Assembly: GCF_001719615.1 (NCBI RefSeq)
Contig: NZ_MDVX01000009.1
Coordinates: 1-64,000 of the forward strand
Length of the DNA: 64,000 nucleotides
Origin: Neptunicoccus sediminis
Lineage (GTDB): Bacteria; Pseudomonadota; Alphaproteobacteria; Rhodobacterales; Rhodobacteraceae
Direction of reading: 5' to 3'
Under the pieces are notes generated by a model. That model searched no databases, was not told where the DNA came from, and saw only the letters and a program-made list of their open reading frames with translations. The stretch's first letter is position 1, and each line of letters begins with the position of its first letter. Below, one piece after another: positions 35,038-45,788 of this stretch. The position numbers were made by a program, and so were the translations under genes.

Positions 35038-37500
35038 ATGACCCGCCTGCCGATTGAAGACGCCCTGCCGGAGCTGGCAGAGGCGCTGGAAACACGCGGG
35101 ATGGCCGTGCTACAGGCGCCCCCCGGCGCGGGTAAAACCACACGGGTGCCGTTGTTTCTGCTCGAACGCGGCGTGATAGAGGGGCGCATCCTGATGCTGG
35201 AGCCCCGCCGTCTGGCCGCCCGCGCCGCGGCCGAACGTATGGCGCAAACACTGGGCGAGGATGTGGGCCGAACGGTTGGCTACCGGATGCGGGGCGACAG
35301 CAAGGTCGGGGCGCATACGCGAATCGAGGTGATCACCGAGGGCATCCTGATGCGGGTGATTCAGAATGACCCCGAACTGGCAGGGGTCGGCTGCATTATT
35401 TTTGACGAATTTCACGAACGCAGTCTGCAAGCGGATACCGGATTGGCCTTTGCGCTAGAAATCCGTGAGGCACTGCGCTCTGATCTGGTGCTGATCGCCA
35501 TGTCCGCCACGCTGGACGCGACGCCGGTTGCGACGCTGATGGGGGATGCACCGCTTGTGACCTCGGCGGGGCGGAGCTATCCGGTGGAACTCCGCCATCT
35601 GGCCGAGCCGTGGAACCGTCCCAACCGGCGCGGCCCCCGCTTTGAGGAAGCGGCCGCAGATCTGATCCGGCAGGCCGCCAGCGAGACAACGGGGGGCATT
35701 CTGGCCTTCCTGCCCGGTGAAGGGGAAATCCGCCGCGTGCAAGGCCTGCTTCAAGGTGCGCTTCCGGCAGGAAGCAACCTACGCCCCCTGTATGGTGCGC
35801 TGCCTTTTACCGAACAGCGCCGCGCCGTGCTGCCCGATCAGGAGGGGCGCAAGATCGTGCTGGCGACCTCTATCGCGGAAACCTCGCTGACCATTCAGGA
35901 TGTCTCGGTCGTGGTGGACGGCGGACGGGCGCGGCGTGCGCGGTTTGACGCGGGCTCCGGCATGTCGCGTCTGGTGACAGAGCGTGTGACCAAGGCTGAA
36001 GCCATCCAGCGGCAGGGGCGAGCCGGTCGGGTGGCGGCAGGCATCTGTTACAAGCTTTGGACCAAAGGCGAAGAAGGCGGGTTTGCACCTTTCCCGCTGC
36101 CTGAAATCCTGTCCGCCGATATTACCAATCTGGTGCTGGAACTGGCGGCATGGGGCACCAGCACCCCTGCGGATCTGCCATTTCTGGACCAGCCCCGCAG
36201 CAGCGATGTCGAACGGTCGCAAGAATTGCTGCGCGGGCTCGGTGCGCTCGATCCGGCAAACCGGATCACGGATCACGGCCGTGCCCTGTTGCGCCATCCG
36301 CTGCACGTGCGTCTGGCTCATATGCTAGAACAGGGCGGGCCGGATGCGGCGCCTCTGGCCGCGCTTCTGGAGAACCGAGACCCCCTGCCCCGCAGCGCAC
36401 CAAGCGATGTTGCCTTGCGCCTGGAGGCCATCCGCGATCCGCGCCGGTTTGCCGACACCCATCCGTTTCAGGCCAATGCAGCTGCCGTAAAAACGATCAA
36501 GGCCGAGGCCAAACGCCTGCGCCAAGGAACCGCCACGCTGTCTGCGACCGAAACACTGGCGCTGGCCTATCCCGACCGGATCGGTCTGCGCCGCAAGGGG
36601 GATGCGCCGCGTTTCGTGCTGTCCGGTGGCAAGGGCGCTGTATTTAACGAAGACGACCCGACCGGAGCCACCCGCCTTGCAGTGATTCCGTCGCTGGACG
36701 GAGACGGGCGCGAGGCCCGTGTGCGTATGGCCCTGCCGCTTAGTCAGGGGGAACTGGCGGCGGTTTATGGCGACCAGTTTGAAACGCGGCATGTGTGTGA
36801 GTGGTCCAAGCGGGAGCGCCGTGTGCTGGCGCGGAAACACCTGTGTTTCGGTGCGCTGGTGCTGGAGGATCAGAACTGGAAGGATTGCCCTGCGGATGCG
36901 TCCTGCGCGGCCATGTGTGACGGGGTTGCGGATCTCGGGCTCGGCTGCTTGCCGTGGAGCCAGCCCGCAACCCTGTTTCGCGCCCGCGCACAATGGTTGC
37001 GCGATCAGGGCCATGAAATGCCGGACCTGTCGGATGAAGGATTGCTTGCGCGGTTGCATGACTGGCTTGAACCCCATCTGGGCGGGATACGCACCCCCGA
37101 AGGGCTGCGCGGGCTGGACCTGCATATGATCTTGCGCACGCAGTTGGACTGGGACGCGTTGCAGATGCTCGATCAGCTTGCTCCGGCGAGCATTACGGCC
37201 CCCACAGGCACCAAGCTGCCAATTGATTACAGTGCTGCGCAACCGAAGGTCTCTGTGCGCCTGCAAGAGCTGTTCGGAATGACGACTCACCCCACGGCAG
37301 GCCCTGAGCACATTCCGCTGCTGATCGAACTGCTCTCACCGGCGCGGCGTGCTGTTCAGACAACAGCCGATCTGCCGGGGTTTTGGAAAAGCTCTTACGC
37401 GGATGTGCGCAAAGACATGCGCGGGCGGTATCCGCGGCATCCCTGGCCGGAAGACCCGACACAGGCGGAACCGACCCGTCGGGTAAAGCCACGCGGGTAG
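35038..37500 (+). CDS. hrpB: ATP-dependent RNA helicase HrpB
   Basis: The 820-residue DEAH-box helicase has Walker A PPGAGKT (28-34), DEFHERS as the DEAH-type motif (123-129), SAT (156-158) and motif VI QRQGRAGR, then the HrpB-specific C-terminal domain. HrpB is a bacterial DEAH helicase with roles in RNA metabolism and, in some species, cell envelope traits; its substrates are not well defined. It follows the DUF3108 gene after 6 bases and probably shares its transcript. Confidence 0.95.
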   Translation: MTRLPIEDALPELAEALETRGMAVLQAPPGAGKTTRVPLFLLERGVIEGRILMLEPRRLAARAAAERMAQTLGEDVGRTVGYRMRGDSKVGAHTRIEVITEGILMRVIQNDPELAGVGCIIFDEFHERSLQADTGLAFALEIREALRSDLVLIAMSATLDATPVATLMGDAPLVTSAGRSYPVELRHLAEPWNRPNRRGPRFEEAAADLIRQAASETTGGILAFLPGEGEIRRVQGLLQGALPAGSNLRPLYGALPFTEQRRAVLPDQEGRKIVLATSIAETSLTIQDVSVVVDGGRARRARFDAGSGMSRLVTERVTKAEAIQRQGRAGRVAAGICYKLWTKGEEGGFAPFPLPEILSADITNLVLELAAWGTSTPADLPFLDQPRSSDVERSQELLRGLGALDPANRITDHGRALLRHPLHVRLAHMLEQGGPDAAPLAALLENRDPLPRSAPSDVALRLEAIRDPRRFADTHPFQANAAAVKTIKAEAKRLRQGTATLSATETLALAYPDRIGLRRKGDAPRFVLSGGKGAVFNEDDPTGATRLAVIPSLDGDGREARVRMALPLSQGELAAVYGDQFETRHVCEWSKRERRVLARKHLCFGALVLEDQNWKDCPADASCAAMCDGVADLGLGCLPWSQPATLFRARAQWLRDQGHEMPDLSDEGLLARLHDWLEPHLGGIRTPEGLRGLDLHMILRTQLDWDALQMLDQLAPASITAPTGTKLPIDYSAAQPKVSVRLQELFGMTTHPTAGPEHIPLLIELLSPARRAVQTTADLPGFWKSSYADVRKDMRGRYPRHPWPEDPTQAEPTRRVKPRG

Positions 37501-37850
37501 TTCAGGGCGCCGGGATATTTTGACAAGACATCAAGTAATTGTTTTACATAGGTTAAACGTATTAACATACTGCATATATGAAGCTTCATATAAGAAGCTT
37601 CATATATGACGCGTCTTGCATGACGCTTCATATTTGCAGGGTGATACCGCCAGATACGACCCGCCCCACCCGTCCGCAGCACCGCCGCCCTAACGCCGGA
37701 AATCACTGATCCAGCGGCTCCGCGCCCGCTGAACCCACTGGGGCGAAGTTGCAACAGCGCTGTGCTTTTGACGCACGCCGATGCAGCAAATCTCTTTCCC
37801 TTGCCGCCTCTGTGGTATTCCTTGGTCAAAAAACGAGACGGAGCAGTACC
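37501..37850. other. Intergenic region between hrpB and the glycosyltransferase
   Basis: Beyond the palindrome cluster at 37573-37608, this stretch shows no supported gene. It probably contains the promoter of the glycosyltransferase gene. Confidence 0.5.
37573..37608. promoter_or_regulatory. AT-rich palindrome cluster upstream of the glycosyltransferase
   Basis: CATATATGAAGCTT (37573-37586) and its exact reverse complement (37595-37608) are separated by 8 bases. GCTTCATAT then occurs a third time further right (about 37625). It could be a cluster of operators for the downstream gene or a cruciform-prone end of the hrpB transcript; no T tract supports a terminator. Confidence 0.4.
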
Positions 37851-38987
37851 GTGACTCTTATTGATCGCAAATTCATGCGCCTGCGCAGAACGCCGGCGCC
37901 GCCGGCGCGTTTCACACTGGTAGCGACCGCCAAAAACGAAGGCCCCTATCTGCTGGAGTGGGTCGCCTATCACCGGTCCATCGGCTTTGACAATATCATC
38001 ATTTTTCAAAATGATTCCGAAGATTTCACCGGCAAGATCCTGACCTGCCTCGACGAAATTGGTGCCGTGCGATACCGCTACAATGCGGCCAAGCGGGGCG
38101 GCCACCAGATCGCCGCCTACAACCGCAGTGTCCGCCATGCCGAATACCAGTCCGCCGATTGGGTAATGGCGCTGGACCTGGACGAATTTCTGGTGATCAA
38201 AACCGGCGATGGCACCCTGCCCGCGCTGCTCTCCGCCGCTCCGAAATTTCACCGCATGTTGATCAACTGGAAGCTGTTTGGCAGCTCCGGTATCGACACG
38301 ATCCAAAGCGGCCTTGTCACGGATCGCTACTCTCTCGCCGAAAAAGACAATTTTATTACAAAACACGTCCAGCCCTACAAAACCCTGTTCAAGCGGGACG
38401 CCTTCTTACGGCCCGGTGTTCACAAGCCGAGCAATTTCTTGCTTGAGGAAGACATGATCACGGTGAACGGGTCCGGATTGGGCGATGACGCCTTTGAGAT
38501 CCGCAACTTCCAGTCCACAGATCCCGGGCTGCGCAGCCTTGCGCAGGTGAACCATTATATCGTGAAAGACCCGCAAAGCTTTGTGTTGAAATCCGCCAAA
38601 GGCAGCGCCCATCAGGCAAATCGCGACATCGGGGAGACCTATTGGGCGCGTCGCAATAAAAACCACGAAGCCGACCATAGCATCCGCGCAAACCGCCCCC
38701 GTCTGATCCGCGAAATGAAGCGTCTGAACAACCTCTCCGGCGGTCGTCTGCGGGCACTGACCGATCAGGCTGTGGCCTATCACCGCGAAAAATTTGCCAC
38801 GGTTCGCAGCGACCCCGACTACGCAAAACTCTACGACTATTGCGCCACCCGCAGCGGGGTCAAACCACCCGAGCCGCGCAGGATTTCCAACTTTCCGATC
38901 AAAGGTGTGCAACTGACCACGGGCGTGAAGAAATCGGATTATGGCGGGTTCAGAATCCTGAACATCAAAGGCCGCCGCGCCTACTAA
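37851..38987 (+). CDS. Glycosyltransferase family 2-like protein (GT92/DUF23-like)
   Basis: The 378-residue protein has an N-terminal GT-A core with VATAKNEGPYLLEWVAYHRSIG and the metal-binding DxD-type motif DLDEF (109-113). This pattern matches the small glycosyltransferase family often annotated as Glyco_tranf_2_4 or DUF23. The GTG at 37851 is chosen because GGAG lies 7 bases upstream; an ATG at 37749 gives a poorly conserved extension. No signal peptide or membrane segment is visible, so it probably acts in the cytoplasm on a sugar acceptor of unknown type. Confidence 0.85.
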   Translation: MTLIDRKFMRLRRTPAPPARFTLVATAKNEGPYLLEWVAYHRSIGFDNIIIFQNDSEDFTGKILTCLDEIGAVRYRYNAAKRGGHQIAAYNRSVRHAEYQSADWVMALDLDEFLVIKTGDGTLPALLSAAPKFHRMLINWKLFGSSGIDTIQSGLVTDRYSLAEKDNFITKHVQPYKTLFKRDAFLRPGVHKPSNFLLEEDMITVNGSGLGDDAFEIRNFQSTDPGLRSLAQVNHYIVKDPQSFVLKSAKGSAHQANRDIGETYWARRNKNHEADHSIRANRPRLIREMKRLNNLSGGRLRALTDQAVAYHREKFATVRSDPDYAKLYDYCATRSGVKPPEPRRISNFPIKGVQLTTGVKKSDYGGFRILNIKGRRAY

Positions 38988-39077
38988 TCGGATGTCAGGT
39001 GGCATTGATACACAGTCAGGGGTGCTGGACTACGCGCCTCTGAATAACTTGCGAAAACAGATATCTATACGGAATTT

Positions 39078-39153
39078 TGGTGCCGCTGAAGGGACTTGAA
39101 CCCCCGACCCATCGCTTACGAAGCGATTGCTCTACCAGCTGAGCTACAGCGGC
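39078..39153 (-). tRNA. tRNA-Thr(CGT)
   Basis: On the minus strand the 76-base cloverleaf has acceptor stem GCCGCTG/CAGCGGC, anticodon CGT in the loop between ATCGC and GCGAT stems, T-loop TTCAAGTC and an encoded CCA end. It reads ACG codons. Confidence 0.95.
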
Positions 39154-39311
39154 TTTCAGACTATTTCCTTTGCCTTGAAATTTCCGGTTTTGCAAGCCTT
39201 TTGGCAGGGTATTTGTGGTCGAACCGGACCGCGCCCAGCCCCAAAGCGCGAAACACGGGGGCACAGGAAATCCGCTTCACCTTCATTGCGCCTTGGCCTA
39301 AACCGGAATGT

Positions 39312-40520
39312 ATGAATCTTATAGCTTTGCGTTCCCCCGAATTTCGTCTTTATTTCATTGGTGCCGTGGCAAATGTGAATGCCATGTGGATTGCGCGTAT
39401 TATTCTGGGATGGCTGGCGTGGGACATCACCCATAGCGCCCAGTTTGTCGGGATCGTGGCGGCCTGTTCGCTATTGCCGACATTGGTCGGCGGGCCGTTT
39501 TTTGGCGTCATGGTGGACCGCGCAGATGTGCGCAAGGCGGCCTATTGCACCAATATCGCCATGATCCTGTGCATCGGGGGCCTGTTAACCCTTCAGGCGG
39601 GCGGGATGATTTCGCAGATCAGTCTGGTTCTTGTATCGCTTGCCATCGGGACGGTGACAGCGGCGCACCATCCGGTGCGACTGTCCCTTGGCCCGCGTCT
39701 GGTAGAGCAGAAACATGTGTCTTCTGTGGTGGCGCTCTCGGCGCTGAACTTCAACCTCGCACGATTGATCAGCCCCGCAGTCGGTGGCATCCTGATTGAT
39801 GTGGTAGGGATCACAACCGCGCTGATTATTACGGTTGCCATGTTCTTCCCCAATCTTGCAGTTCTCTTCCGCCTGCATCCCCGTGCGCTGGAAAAGAGCG
39901 GCGCAGAACGGTTTACCACCGCGATGGCCACCGGACTGCGCTATATCCGGCAGCGGCGGGTGATCGTGGTGATCCTGTTGTCCACGACCGTCTTTTCCAT
40001 CGCCCTGCGCGGCGTGCTGGAGGTGTTGCCCATTGTGGCTGACGGGGCCTTTGGCCGTGGCGCGGTCGGGCTGGGGCAGCTTGGCTCGGCGGTGGGGGGC
40101 GGCGCGCTCTGCTCGGCGGTTTACAAGACCCTGCACCACAGCACACGCCCCGCTAATACCGATGCGCTGTCGCCGTTCAACCTCGGGGTTGCGGTTGCGG
40201 GACTGGTGGCGATCGGACTGATCGGCAACACCCAAAGCTGGATGGTGGCACTGGCCTGCGCTGCCGTGCTCGGGGCGAGCGGCACCTATTTCGGCGTCAC
40301 GATGCAATCGCTGATACAAGCGGACCTGCCGGATGATATGCGCGGACGTGTGATGTCTATCTGGGTGGTTGTGGGGCTTGGTTCTACCGCGCTCGGGGCG
40401 TTTGTGCTCGGGGCGCTGGCCGATATTGTCGGCCTGTCCCTGTCGAGTGCGGGCATGGCCATTTTCGGGTTCGTGACCCTGATGTCCCTGTCGCTTTATA
40501 TCCATCGGGACAAGACGTAA
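39312..40520 (+). CDS. MFS transporter, EntS-like
   Basis: The 402-residue major facilitator superfamily protein has about 12 membrane segments and the loop 2-3 signature VMVDRADVRKAAY. It resembles the EntS/MFS_3 group of exporters. The start at 39312 is chosen because the upstream open frame overlaps tRNA-Thr and does not resemble the family. The exported substrate is unknown; siderophore-type export is one family possibility. It is convergent with the RTX gene. Confidence 0.85.
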   Translation: MNLIALRSPEFRLYFIGAVANVNAMWIARIILGWLAWDITHSAQFVGIVAACSLLPTLVGGPFFGVMVDRADVRKAAYCTNIAMILCIGGLLTLQAGGMISQISLVLVSLAIGTVTAAHHPVRLSLGPRLVEQKHVSSVVALSALNFNLARLISPAVGGILIDVVGITTALIITVAMFFPNLAVLFRLHPRALEKSGAERFTTAMATGLRYIRQRRVIVVILLSTTVFSIALRGVLEVLPIVADGAFGRGAVGLGQLGSAVGGGALCSAVYKTLHHSTRPANTDALSPFNLGVAVAGLVAIGLIGNTQSWMVALACAAVLGASGTYFGVTMQSLIQADLPDDMRGRVMSIWVVVGLGSTALGAFVLGALADIVGLSLSSAGMAIFGFVTLMSLSLYIHRDKT

Positions 40521-40527
40521 CGGAGTG

Positions 40528-40562
40528 TCCGGCAGGCCAGCAAAACACGCCCGCCTGCCGGA
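40528..40562. terminator. Hairpin between convergent MFS and RTX genes
   Basis: TCCGGCAGGC and GCCTGCCGGA form a perfect 10-bp stem around a 15-base loop. There is no T tract on either strand, so termination is uncertain. Confidence 0.5.
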
Positions 40563-40574
40563 TCAAATCTGTGT

Positions 40575-41750
40575 TCAGACAGGCACCAGCGTCAGTTGAT
40601 CCGCCGTCAGCCCTGCACCACCGTTTACAACAACGACAGCCGCACCATTCACAAGAACAGTTGCGCCGGAACCGTCCTCAAGGTCTTCGACCTCTACCAG
40701 CGGCACGCCTGCGTCCGCATCATAGTCGATGAAGATCGAATCCTCATCCGCGACGAAATCCTTGATTATGGCAGCGGTTTCTATCTCGGCACGTACATCA
40801 ATGGCAAAACTGTCGCGGCCTTCACCGCCCGTGCCGCTATCACCGTCCTGCAGGATCATCAGATCATCGCCGTCACCACCAAATAGATCATCACCAGCGC
40901 CATCGTTCAGCACCAAATCAAAGCCCCTCACGCCGGATTCCGCAGCGGCCAGATCAAACCTTGCACCCGTAATCAGGTCGTTTCCGGCCCCACCATAAAC
41001 CTCATCCGCGCCGCCTTCGCCGTACAGCACATCGTCACCATCCGCGCCGAGCATGAAGTCTGCACCGGCACCGCCCAGCAGATCATCGTCCCCGATGCCG
41101 CCGCGCAGTTCATCTTCGCCAAAGCCGCCAAACAGCGTGTCGTTGCCTGCATTGCCGTTAATCAGATCATCGCCAGCCCCGCCATAAAGTTCGTCCCAGC
41201 CGTTATCACCGGAAATCACATCATCATCCGCGCCGCCGCTGATCAGATCGCCGTGTTCGCCGCCAAACAGCGTGTCATTCTCTGTGCCGCCGGAAATATC
41301 ATCCGCGCCGTCACCGCCATAGGCCAGATCAGCCCCTTGCCCGCCGGTCATCAGATCATCCCCCGCCCCGCCGTAGGCAATATCTCGGTATTCGCCCATG
41401 CGCAGCGTATCATCCCCGTCATTACCGTAGAGCACATCCTGCCCCCAACCGCCGTCGATCGAATCGTCGCCGTCACCGCCCGTGATCAGATCGTTGCCGG
41501 TGCCGCCGCGCACTTCGTCATTGCCGCCCTTCATGTCAGCAGTGTCATCACCGCCGTTCAGGATCGCCAGTTCATCCGCGTCTGTGCCGTCAAATGTGTT
41601 GTCGTCGTCGTCCCCCATGTAAAGCGTCGGCTCTTCGACGGTCGGTTCATCCCGGCCAGAGGTATTATCGTCATCGTCATCACGGATTTCATCAATCCCC
41701 CAGATCACGGCACCCAGCCCCACCAGGGACAACAAAACAATCTCGATCAT
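40575..41750 (-). CDS. RTX-repeat calcium-binding protein with N-terminal membrane anchor
   Basis: The 391-residue, highly acidic protein begins with a hydrophobic segment ([18 protein letters not shown], residues 1-18), then DDDDDN-type acidic runs, then a long array of glycine/aspartate nonapeptides (GGxGxDxxx) that bind calcium in a beta-roll. The N-terminal segment is an uncleaved anchor or signal, unusual for RTX proteins, which normally use a C-terminal type I secretion signal. The start at 41750 is preferred for the hydrophobic N terminus, although the ribosome-binding site is weak. It is alone, with no type I secretion genes nearby. Confidence 0.85.
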   Translation of the reverse strand: MIEIVLLSLVGLGAVIWGIDEIRDDDDDNTSGRDEPTVEEPTLYMGDDDDNTFDGTDADELAILNGGDDTADMKGGNDEVRGGTGNDLITGGDGDDSIDGGWGQDVLYGNDGDDTLRMGEYRDIAYGGAGDDLMTGGQGADLAYGGDGADDISGGTENDTLFGGEHGDLISGGADDDVISGDNGWDELYGGAGDDLINGNAGNDTLFGGFGEDELRGGIGDDDLLGGAGADFMLGADGDDVLYGEGGADEVYGGAGNDLITGARFDLAAAESGVRGFDLVLNDGAGDDLFGGDGDDLMILQDGDSGTGGEGRDSFAIDVRAEIETAAIIKDFVADEDSIFIDYDADAGVPLVEVEDLEDGSGATVLVNGAAVVVVNGGAGLTADQLTLVPV

Positions 41751-41832
41751 AGCTAATCCATTTCCCAACCGCCAAATCCGGCGCTGTACACACTCTGTCA
41801 TTTTGCGACCGCAAGCAGATACGGTCCCATCA

Positions 41833-41850
41833 ATAGTTAACAAGATTTAA
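41833..41850 (+). repeat. 18-bp repeat, copy 2
   Basis: ATAGTTAACAAGATTTAA is identical here and at 3274-3291, both intergenic. Here it lies about 83-100 bases upstream of the RTX gene start. Confidence 0.5.
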
Positions 41851-42005
41851 CCGAAAGAAACATAAATTCGACACAATCCCGCCGCTTTTCTACCAGAAAT
41901 GGCGTCTGGACGGGGTAACTGTTTCCCACGTCCAAACAATGCAGCGGCAGCTAGGGCATTGTTTTCGCTGGGTCCGGCCGCGCACGAATCGTACGACCGC
42001 GAACC

Positions 42006-42034
42006 AAAAAAGAGGGGGAGCCATTGCTCCCCCC
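42006..42034 (-). terminator. Terminator of nrdJ
   Basis: AGGGGGAGC and GCTCCCCCCT form a 9-bp stem with a CATT loop; on the minus strand it ends in TCTTTTTT. It lies about 95 bases after the nrdJ stop codon. Confidence 0.8.
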
Positions 42035-42128
42035 TAGTCCTGTATTCAGGCTGTTCGTTTTCCGCTCGATCGGTTGCCTGCGCCCGAAGTCGTGGAGGGA
42101 CGGCGCACCGTCCCCCTGTTCCAAAATC

Positions 42129-45100
42129 CTAACTACAGCCCGAGGTCGCGCCGCAGGTGTTGCACTTCATGCAGGTGCCGTTGCGCACCAGAGTGTAGTT
42201 GCCGCAATCCCCGCAGGCATCGCCCTCATAGCCCTGCATTTTCGCCTTTGCCCGATCGTCCATCTGCAGTGGCGCTGCTGCGACCGTGGCAGGCGCAACC
42301 GGAGCAGGCGCAGGCTGTTCGCTAAACCCGCCACCCAAGGACACCTCTGCCTGACCGGACCGGAACAGGCCGGTCTGACTGCCTTGCAGCACCATCAGTT
42401 CCTGTGGCATCCGGTGCCGGTGAAACCCGGGAGAGACCACCTGTTTCAACATAGCAACCGCATCATCAGAGGCCGGACGCACAGTGCTGGAGCCTTCCTC
42501 CACGCCACGGCCCAGATCGTCGAATGTGGTGCCTTGCGGTTTCACATGGGCCAGATCGGTGCGGTCCAGATAGGACACGGCCAGTTCGCGGAAAATGTAA
42601 TCCAGGATGGAGGTCGCATTCTTGATGCTGTCATTGCCCTGCACCATGCCAGCCGGTTCAAAGCGGGTGAAGGTGAAGGCATCGACAAATTCATCCAGCG
42701 GCACACCGTATTGCAGACCAACCGACACCGCGATGGCAAAGTTGTTCATCATGGCGCGGAAACCCGCCCCTTCCTTGTGCATGTCGATGAAGATCTCGCC
42801 CAGATTGCCGTCTTCATATTCGCCGGTGCGCAGGTAAACCTTATGCCCGCCAACGGTGGCTTTCTGGGTATAGCCCTTGCGCCGTTCGGGCAGTTTCGCC
42901 CGTGCCTGTGCCACCTCTTTGATGATGACTTTCTCAACGATTTTCTCGGCCAGTATCTGTGCACGCTCACCCGCAGGGGCTTCGGCCAGTGTTTCTTCCA
43001 GATCCTCATCGTCGTCAATCAGTGCGGCGGACAGCGGTTGGCTCAGCTTGGAACCGTCCCGATAAAGCGCGTTTGCCTTAACACCCAGCGACCAGCTCAG
43101 CTCATAGGCTTTCTGGCAATCCTCAATGGTTGCGTCATTCGGCATGTTGATCGTCTTGGAGATCGCGCCGGAAATAAACGACTGGGCCGCGGCCATCATG
43201 GTGATGTGGCTATTCACCGACAGATAGCGTTTGCCGGTCTTGCCGCAAGGATTGGCGCAATCAAAGACAGACAGGTGTTCGTCTTTCAGGAATGGCGCGC
43301 CTTCCAGTGTCATCGTCCCGCAAACGTGGTTGTTGGCCGCTTCGATCTGTTTCTTGCTAAAGCCGAGGTGGGTCAGCAGGTCAAAGGACGGGTCGTTCAA
43401 CTGTGCCGCTGGAATGCCAAGCGTACCGGAGCAGAACTCCGCCCCGAGTGTCCACTGGTTGAACACAAAGCGAATGTCAAAGGCGGTGGGCAGCGCGGCC
43501 TCTACCTTTTTCAATTCTTCCGGTCCAAAGCCGTGACCGGTCAGCGAAGTATGGTTAATGTCCGGCGCATTGCCCATTGTGCCATGCCCGACAGCATAGG
43601 ACACGATTTCTTCCACTTGCGATGTGGTATAGCCCAGTTTCACCAGCGCAGCCGGAACAGACTGGTTGATAATCTTGAAGTAACCGCCACCGGCCAGCTT
43701 TTTGAATTTGACCAGTGCAAAGTCCGGCTCGATCCCTGTCGTGTCGCAGTCCATCACCAGACCGATGGTGCCGGTGGGTGCAATCACGGATACCTGCGCA
43801 TTGCGGTAGCCGTGCTTCTCACCCAGTTTAACAGCTTCTTCCCAAACGGTTTTTGACAGCGCTGACAATTCTTCATCGGGGCAGCTGGCGTGGTCCAGCG
43901 GCACTGGCGTCACGTCGAGACCTTCATAGCCCTCGGTCGCACCCTGCGCGGCAAGCGCGTGGTTGCGCATCACCCGCAGCATGTGATCGGCGTTTTTGGC
44001 ATGTCCGGGGAAAGCGCCCAGTTCCTTGGCCATCTCCGCAGATGTGGCATAGGCCACCCCCGTCATCACTGCGGTCAGTGCCCCGCACATGGCGCGTCCT
44101 TCGTCAGAGTCATAGGAATAGCCCATGTTCATCAGCAGGCCGCCGATATTGGCATAGCCCAGCCCCAAGGTGCGGAATTTGTAAGACCGTTCGGCAATTT
44201 CCTTGGACGGGAACTGTGCCATCAGCACGCTGATTTCCAGCGTCATCGTCCACAGACGCGAGGCATGCATGTAAGACGCGGCGTCGAATTTGCCATCCGT
44301 GTAGAACTTCAACAGGTTCATAGAGGCAAGGTTACAGGCGGTGTCGTCGAGGAACATATATTCGGAACAAGGGTTTGATCCGCGGATCTGACCGTCTTCG
44401 GGGCAGGTGTGCCATTGGTTGATGGTATCGTGATACTGAACCCCCGGATCGGCACAGGCCCATGCCGCATGGCCAATATCTTCCCACAGCTCCCGTGCGC
44501 TGACGGTTTCGGCCACTGCGCCGTCGGTGCGGCGCAGCAACTCCCAAGGCTGGTCTTTTTCAACAGCGGTCAGAAAAGCGTTGGTGACGCGGACCGAATT
44601 GTTGGAATTTTGCCCCGCAACGGTGCCATAGGCTTCGCTGTCCCAGTCCGTGTCATAGGTGGGAAATTCGATGCTCTCAAAACCCTGCCGCGCGTATTGC
44701 AGCACGCGGTTGATGTAGGTTTCGGGAATACGGGCTTTCTTGGCGGATTTGATCGCGGCTTTCAGACCGGCGTTGGCTTTGGGATCAAACGCGCCCTCTT
44801 CGGAACCGTCCCAGGCACGGATCGCGCCGAAAATCTCGTTCAGCTTGTCTTCGTGCATTTTGGAACCGGCCACCAGAGAAGCCACTTTCTGCTCCTCGCG
44901 CACTTTCCAGTTGATGAAATCTTTAATGTCGGGGTGATCCATATCGCAGATCACCATTTTGGCTGCACGTCGCGTGGTGCCACCCGATTTGATTGCGCCG
45001 GCGGCTCTGTCCCCGATCTTCAAAAAGGACATCAGTCCCGAGGATTTGCCGCCGCCGCCCAGTGGCTCTGAAGCACTTCGCAGGGAGGAGAAGTTTGTAC

Positions 45101-45788
45101 CCGTGCCCGAGCCGTATTTGAACAGCCGCGCTTCGCGGACCCAAAGGTCCATAATCCCGCCCTCGTTCACCAGATCGTCCGACACGGACTGGATGAAACA
45201 AGCATGGGGTTGCGGATGTTCATAGGCTGACTTCGACTTGGTCAGCTTGCCGGTCTTATAGTCTACGTAGTGATGCCCCTGACTTGGACCATCAATGCCG
45301 TAGGCCCAGTGCAGACCGGTGTTAAACCACTGAGGAGAGTTCGGTGCCGCCATCTGATTGGCCAGCATAAAGCGCATTTCGTCAAAATAGGCCCGCGCGT
45401 CCGATTCTGTGTCGAACATGCCGCCTTTCCAGCCCCAATAGGCCCAAGCGCCAGCCAGACGGTCAAACACCTGTTTGGCCGATGTTTCACCGCTATAGGC
45501 GTCTTTGGAAGTGGCCGGCGCGTCACCATCAGGCACAGAGCGCCACAGGAATTCGGGAACACCCTGTTCCTTTACCTTTTTCAATTTTGCTGCCACGCCT
45601 GCCTTGCGGAAATACTTTTGCGCAATCACATCCGCCGCCACCTGACTCCAGCTTTGGGGCACCTCCACCGCATCCAGTGAAAATACGACAGTCCCGTCAG
45701 GGTTCCGGATTTCCGAAGTTGTCGTGTGGAATGCGATGTCCGCATAAGCGTCGCGGTTTTCTTTGGTGAATCGACGGTCGATCTTCAT
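42129..45788 (-). CDS. nrdJ: Vitamin B12-dependent ribonucleotide reductase (class II)
   Basis: The 1219-residue protein has the RNR core with [15 protein letters not shown] near the N terminus, the active-site region [21 protein letters not shown], and a C-terminal cysteine-rich tail with two CxxC pairs ending in [11 protein letters not shown], which re-reduces the active site. It makes deoxyribonucleotides with adenosylcobalamin, without oxygen. The start at 45788 ([20 protein letters not shown]) is the family N terminus, with AGGGG 6 bases upstream. No cobalamin riboswitch is visible upstream; two NrdR-box-like sites are. Confidence 0.96.
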   Translation of the reverse strand: MKIDRRFTKENRDAYADIAFHTTTSEIRNPDGTVVFSLDAVEVPQSWSQVAADVIAQKYFRKAGVAAKLKKVKEQGVPEFLWRSVPDGDAPATSKDAYSGETSAKQVFDRLAGAWAYWGWKGGMFDTESDARAYFDEMRFMLANQMAAPNSPQWFNTGLHWAYGIDGPSQGHHYVDYKTGKLTKSKSAYEHPQPHACFIQSVSDDLVNEGGIMDLWVREARLFKYGSGTGTNFSSLRSASEPLGGGGKSSGLMSFLKIGDRAAGAIKSGGTTRRAAKMVICDMDHPDIKDFINWKVREEQKVASLVAGSKMHEDKLNEIFGAIRAWDGSEEGAFDPKANAGLKAAIKSAKKARIPETYINRVLQYARQGFESIEFPTYDTDWDSEAYGTVAGQNSNNSVRVTNAFLTAVEKDQPWELLRRTDGAVAETVSARELWEDIGHAAWACADPGVQYHDTINQWHTCPEDGQIRGSNPCSEYMFLDDTACNLASMNLLKFYTDGKFDAASYMHASRLWTMTLEISVLMAQFPSKEIAERSYKFRTLGLGYANIGGLLMNMGYSYDSDEGRAMCGALTAVMTGVAYATSAEMAKELGAFPGHAKNADHMLRVMRNHALAAQGATEGYEGLDVTPVPLDHASCPDEELSALSKTVWEEAVKLGEKHGYRNAQVSVIAPTGTIGLVMDCDTTGIEPDFALVKFKKLAGGGYFKIINQSVPAALVKLGYTTSQVEEIVSYAVGHGTMGNAPDINHTSLTGHGFGPEELKKVEAALPTAFDIRFVFNQWTLGAEFCSGTLGIPAAQLNDPSFDLLTHLGFSKKQIEAANNHVCGTMTLEGAPFLKDEHLSVFDCANPCGKTGKRYLSVNSHITMMAAAQSFISGAISKTINMPNDATIEDCQKAYELSWSLGVKANALYRDGSKLSQPLSAALIDDDEDLEETLAEAPAGERAQILAEKIVEKVIIKEVAQARAKLPERRKGYTQKATVGGHKVYLRTGEYEDGNLGEIFIDMHKEGAGFRAMMNNFAIAVSVGLQYGVPLDEFVDAFTFTRFEPAGMVQGNDSIKNATSILDYIFRELAVSYLDRTDLAHVKPQGTTFDDLGRGVEEGSSTVRPASDDAVAMLKQVVSPGFHRHRMPQELMVLQGSQTGLFRSGQAEVSLGGGFSEQPAPAPVAPATVAAAPLQMDDRAKAKMQGYEGDACGDCGNYTLVRNGTCMKCNTCGATSGCS

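Larger units (their letters stand above)
41751..42128. other. Intergenic region between the RTX gene and nrdJ
   Basis: The stretch holds the RTX gene upstream region, an 18-bp sequence (41833-41850) that also occurs exactly at 3274-3291, and the nrdJ terminator at 42006-42034. Nothing else is supported. Confidence 0.5.

Noticed and set aside
42024-43856. Long plus-strand open frame antisense to nrdJ
   Set aside because: nrdJ is complete with its active-site and C-terminal cysteine motifs; the frame also runs through the nrdJ terminator.
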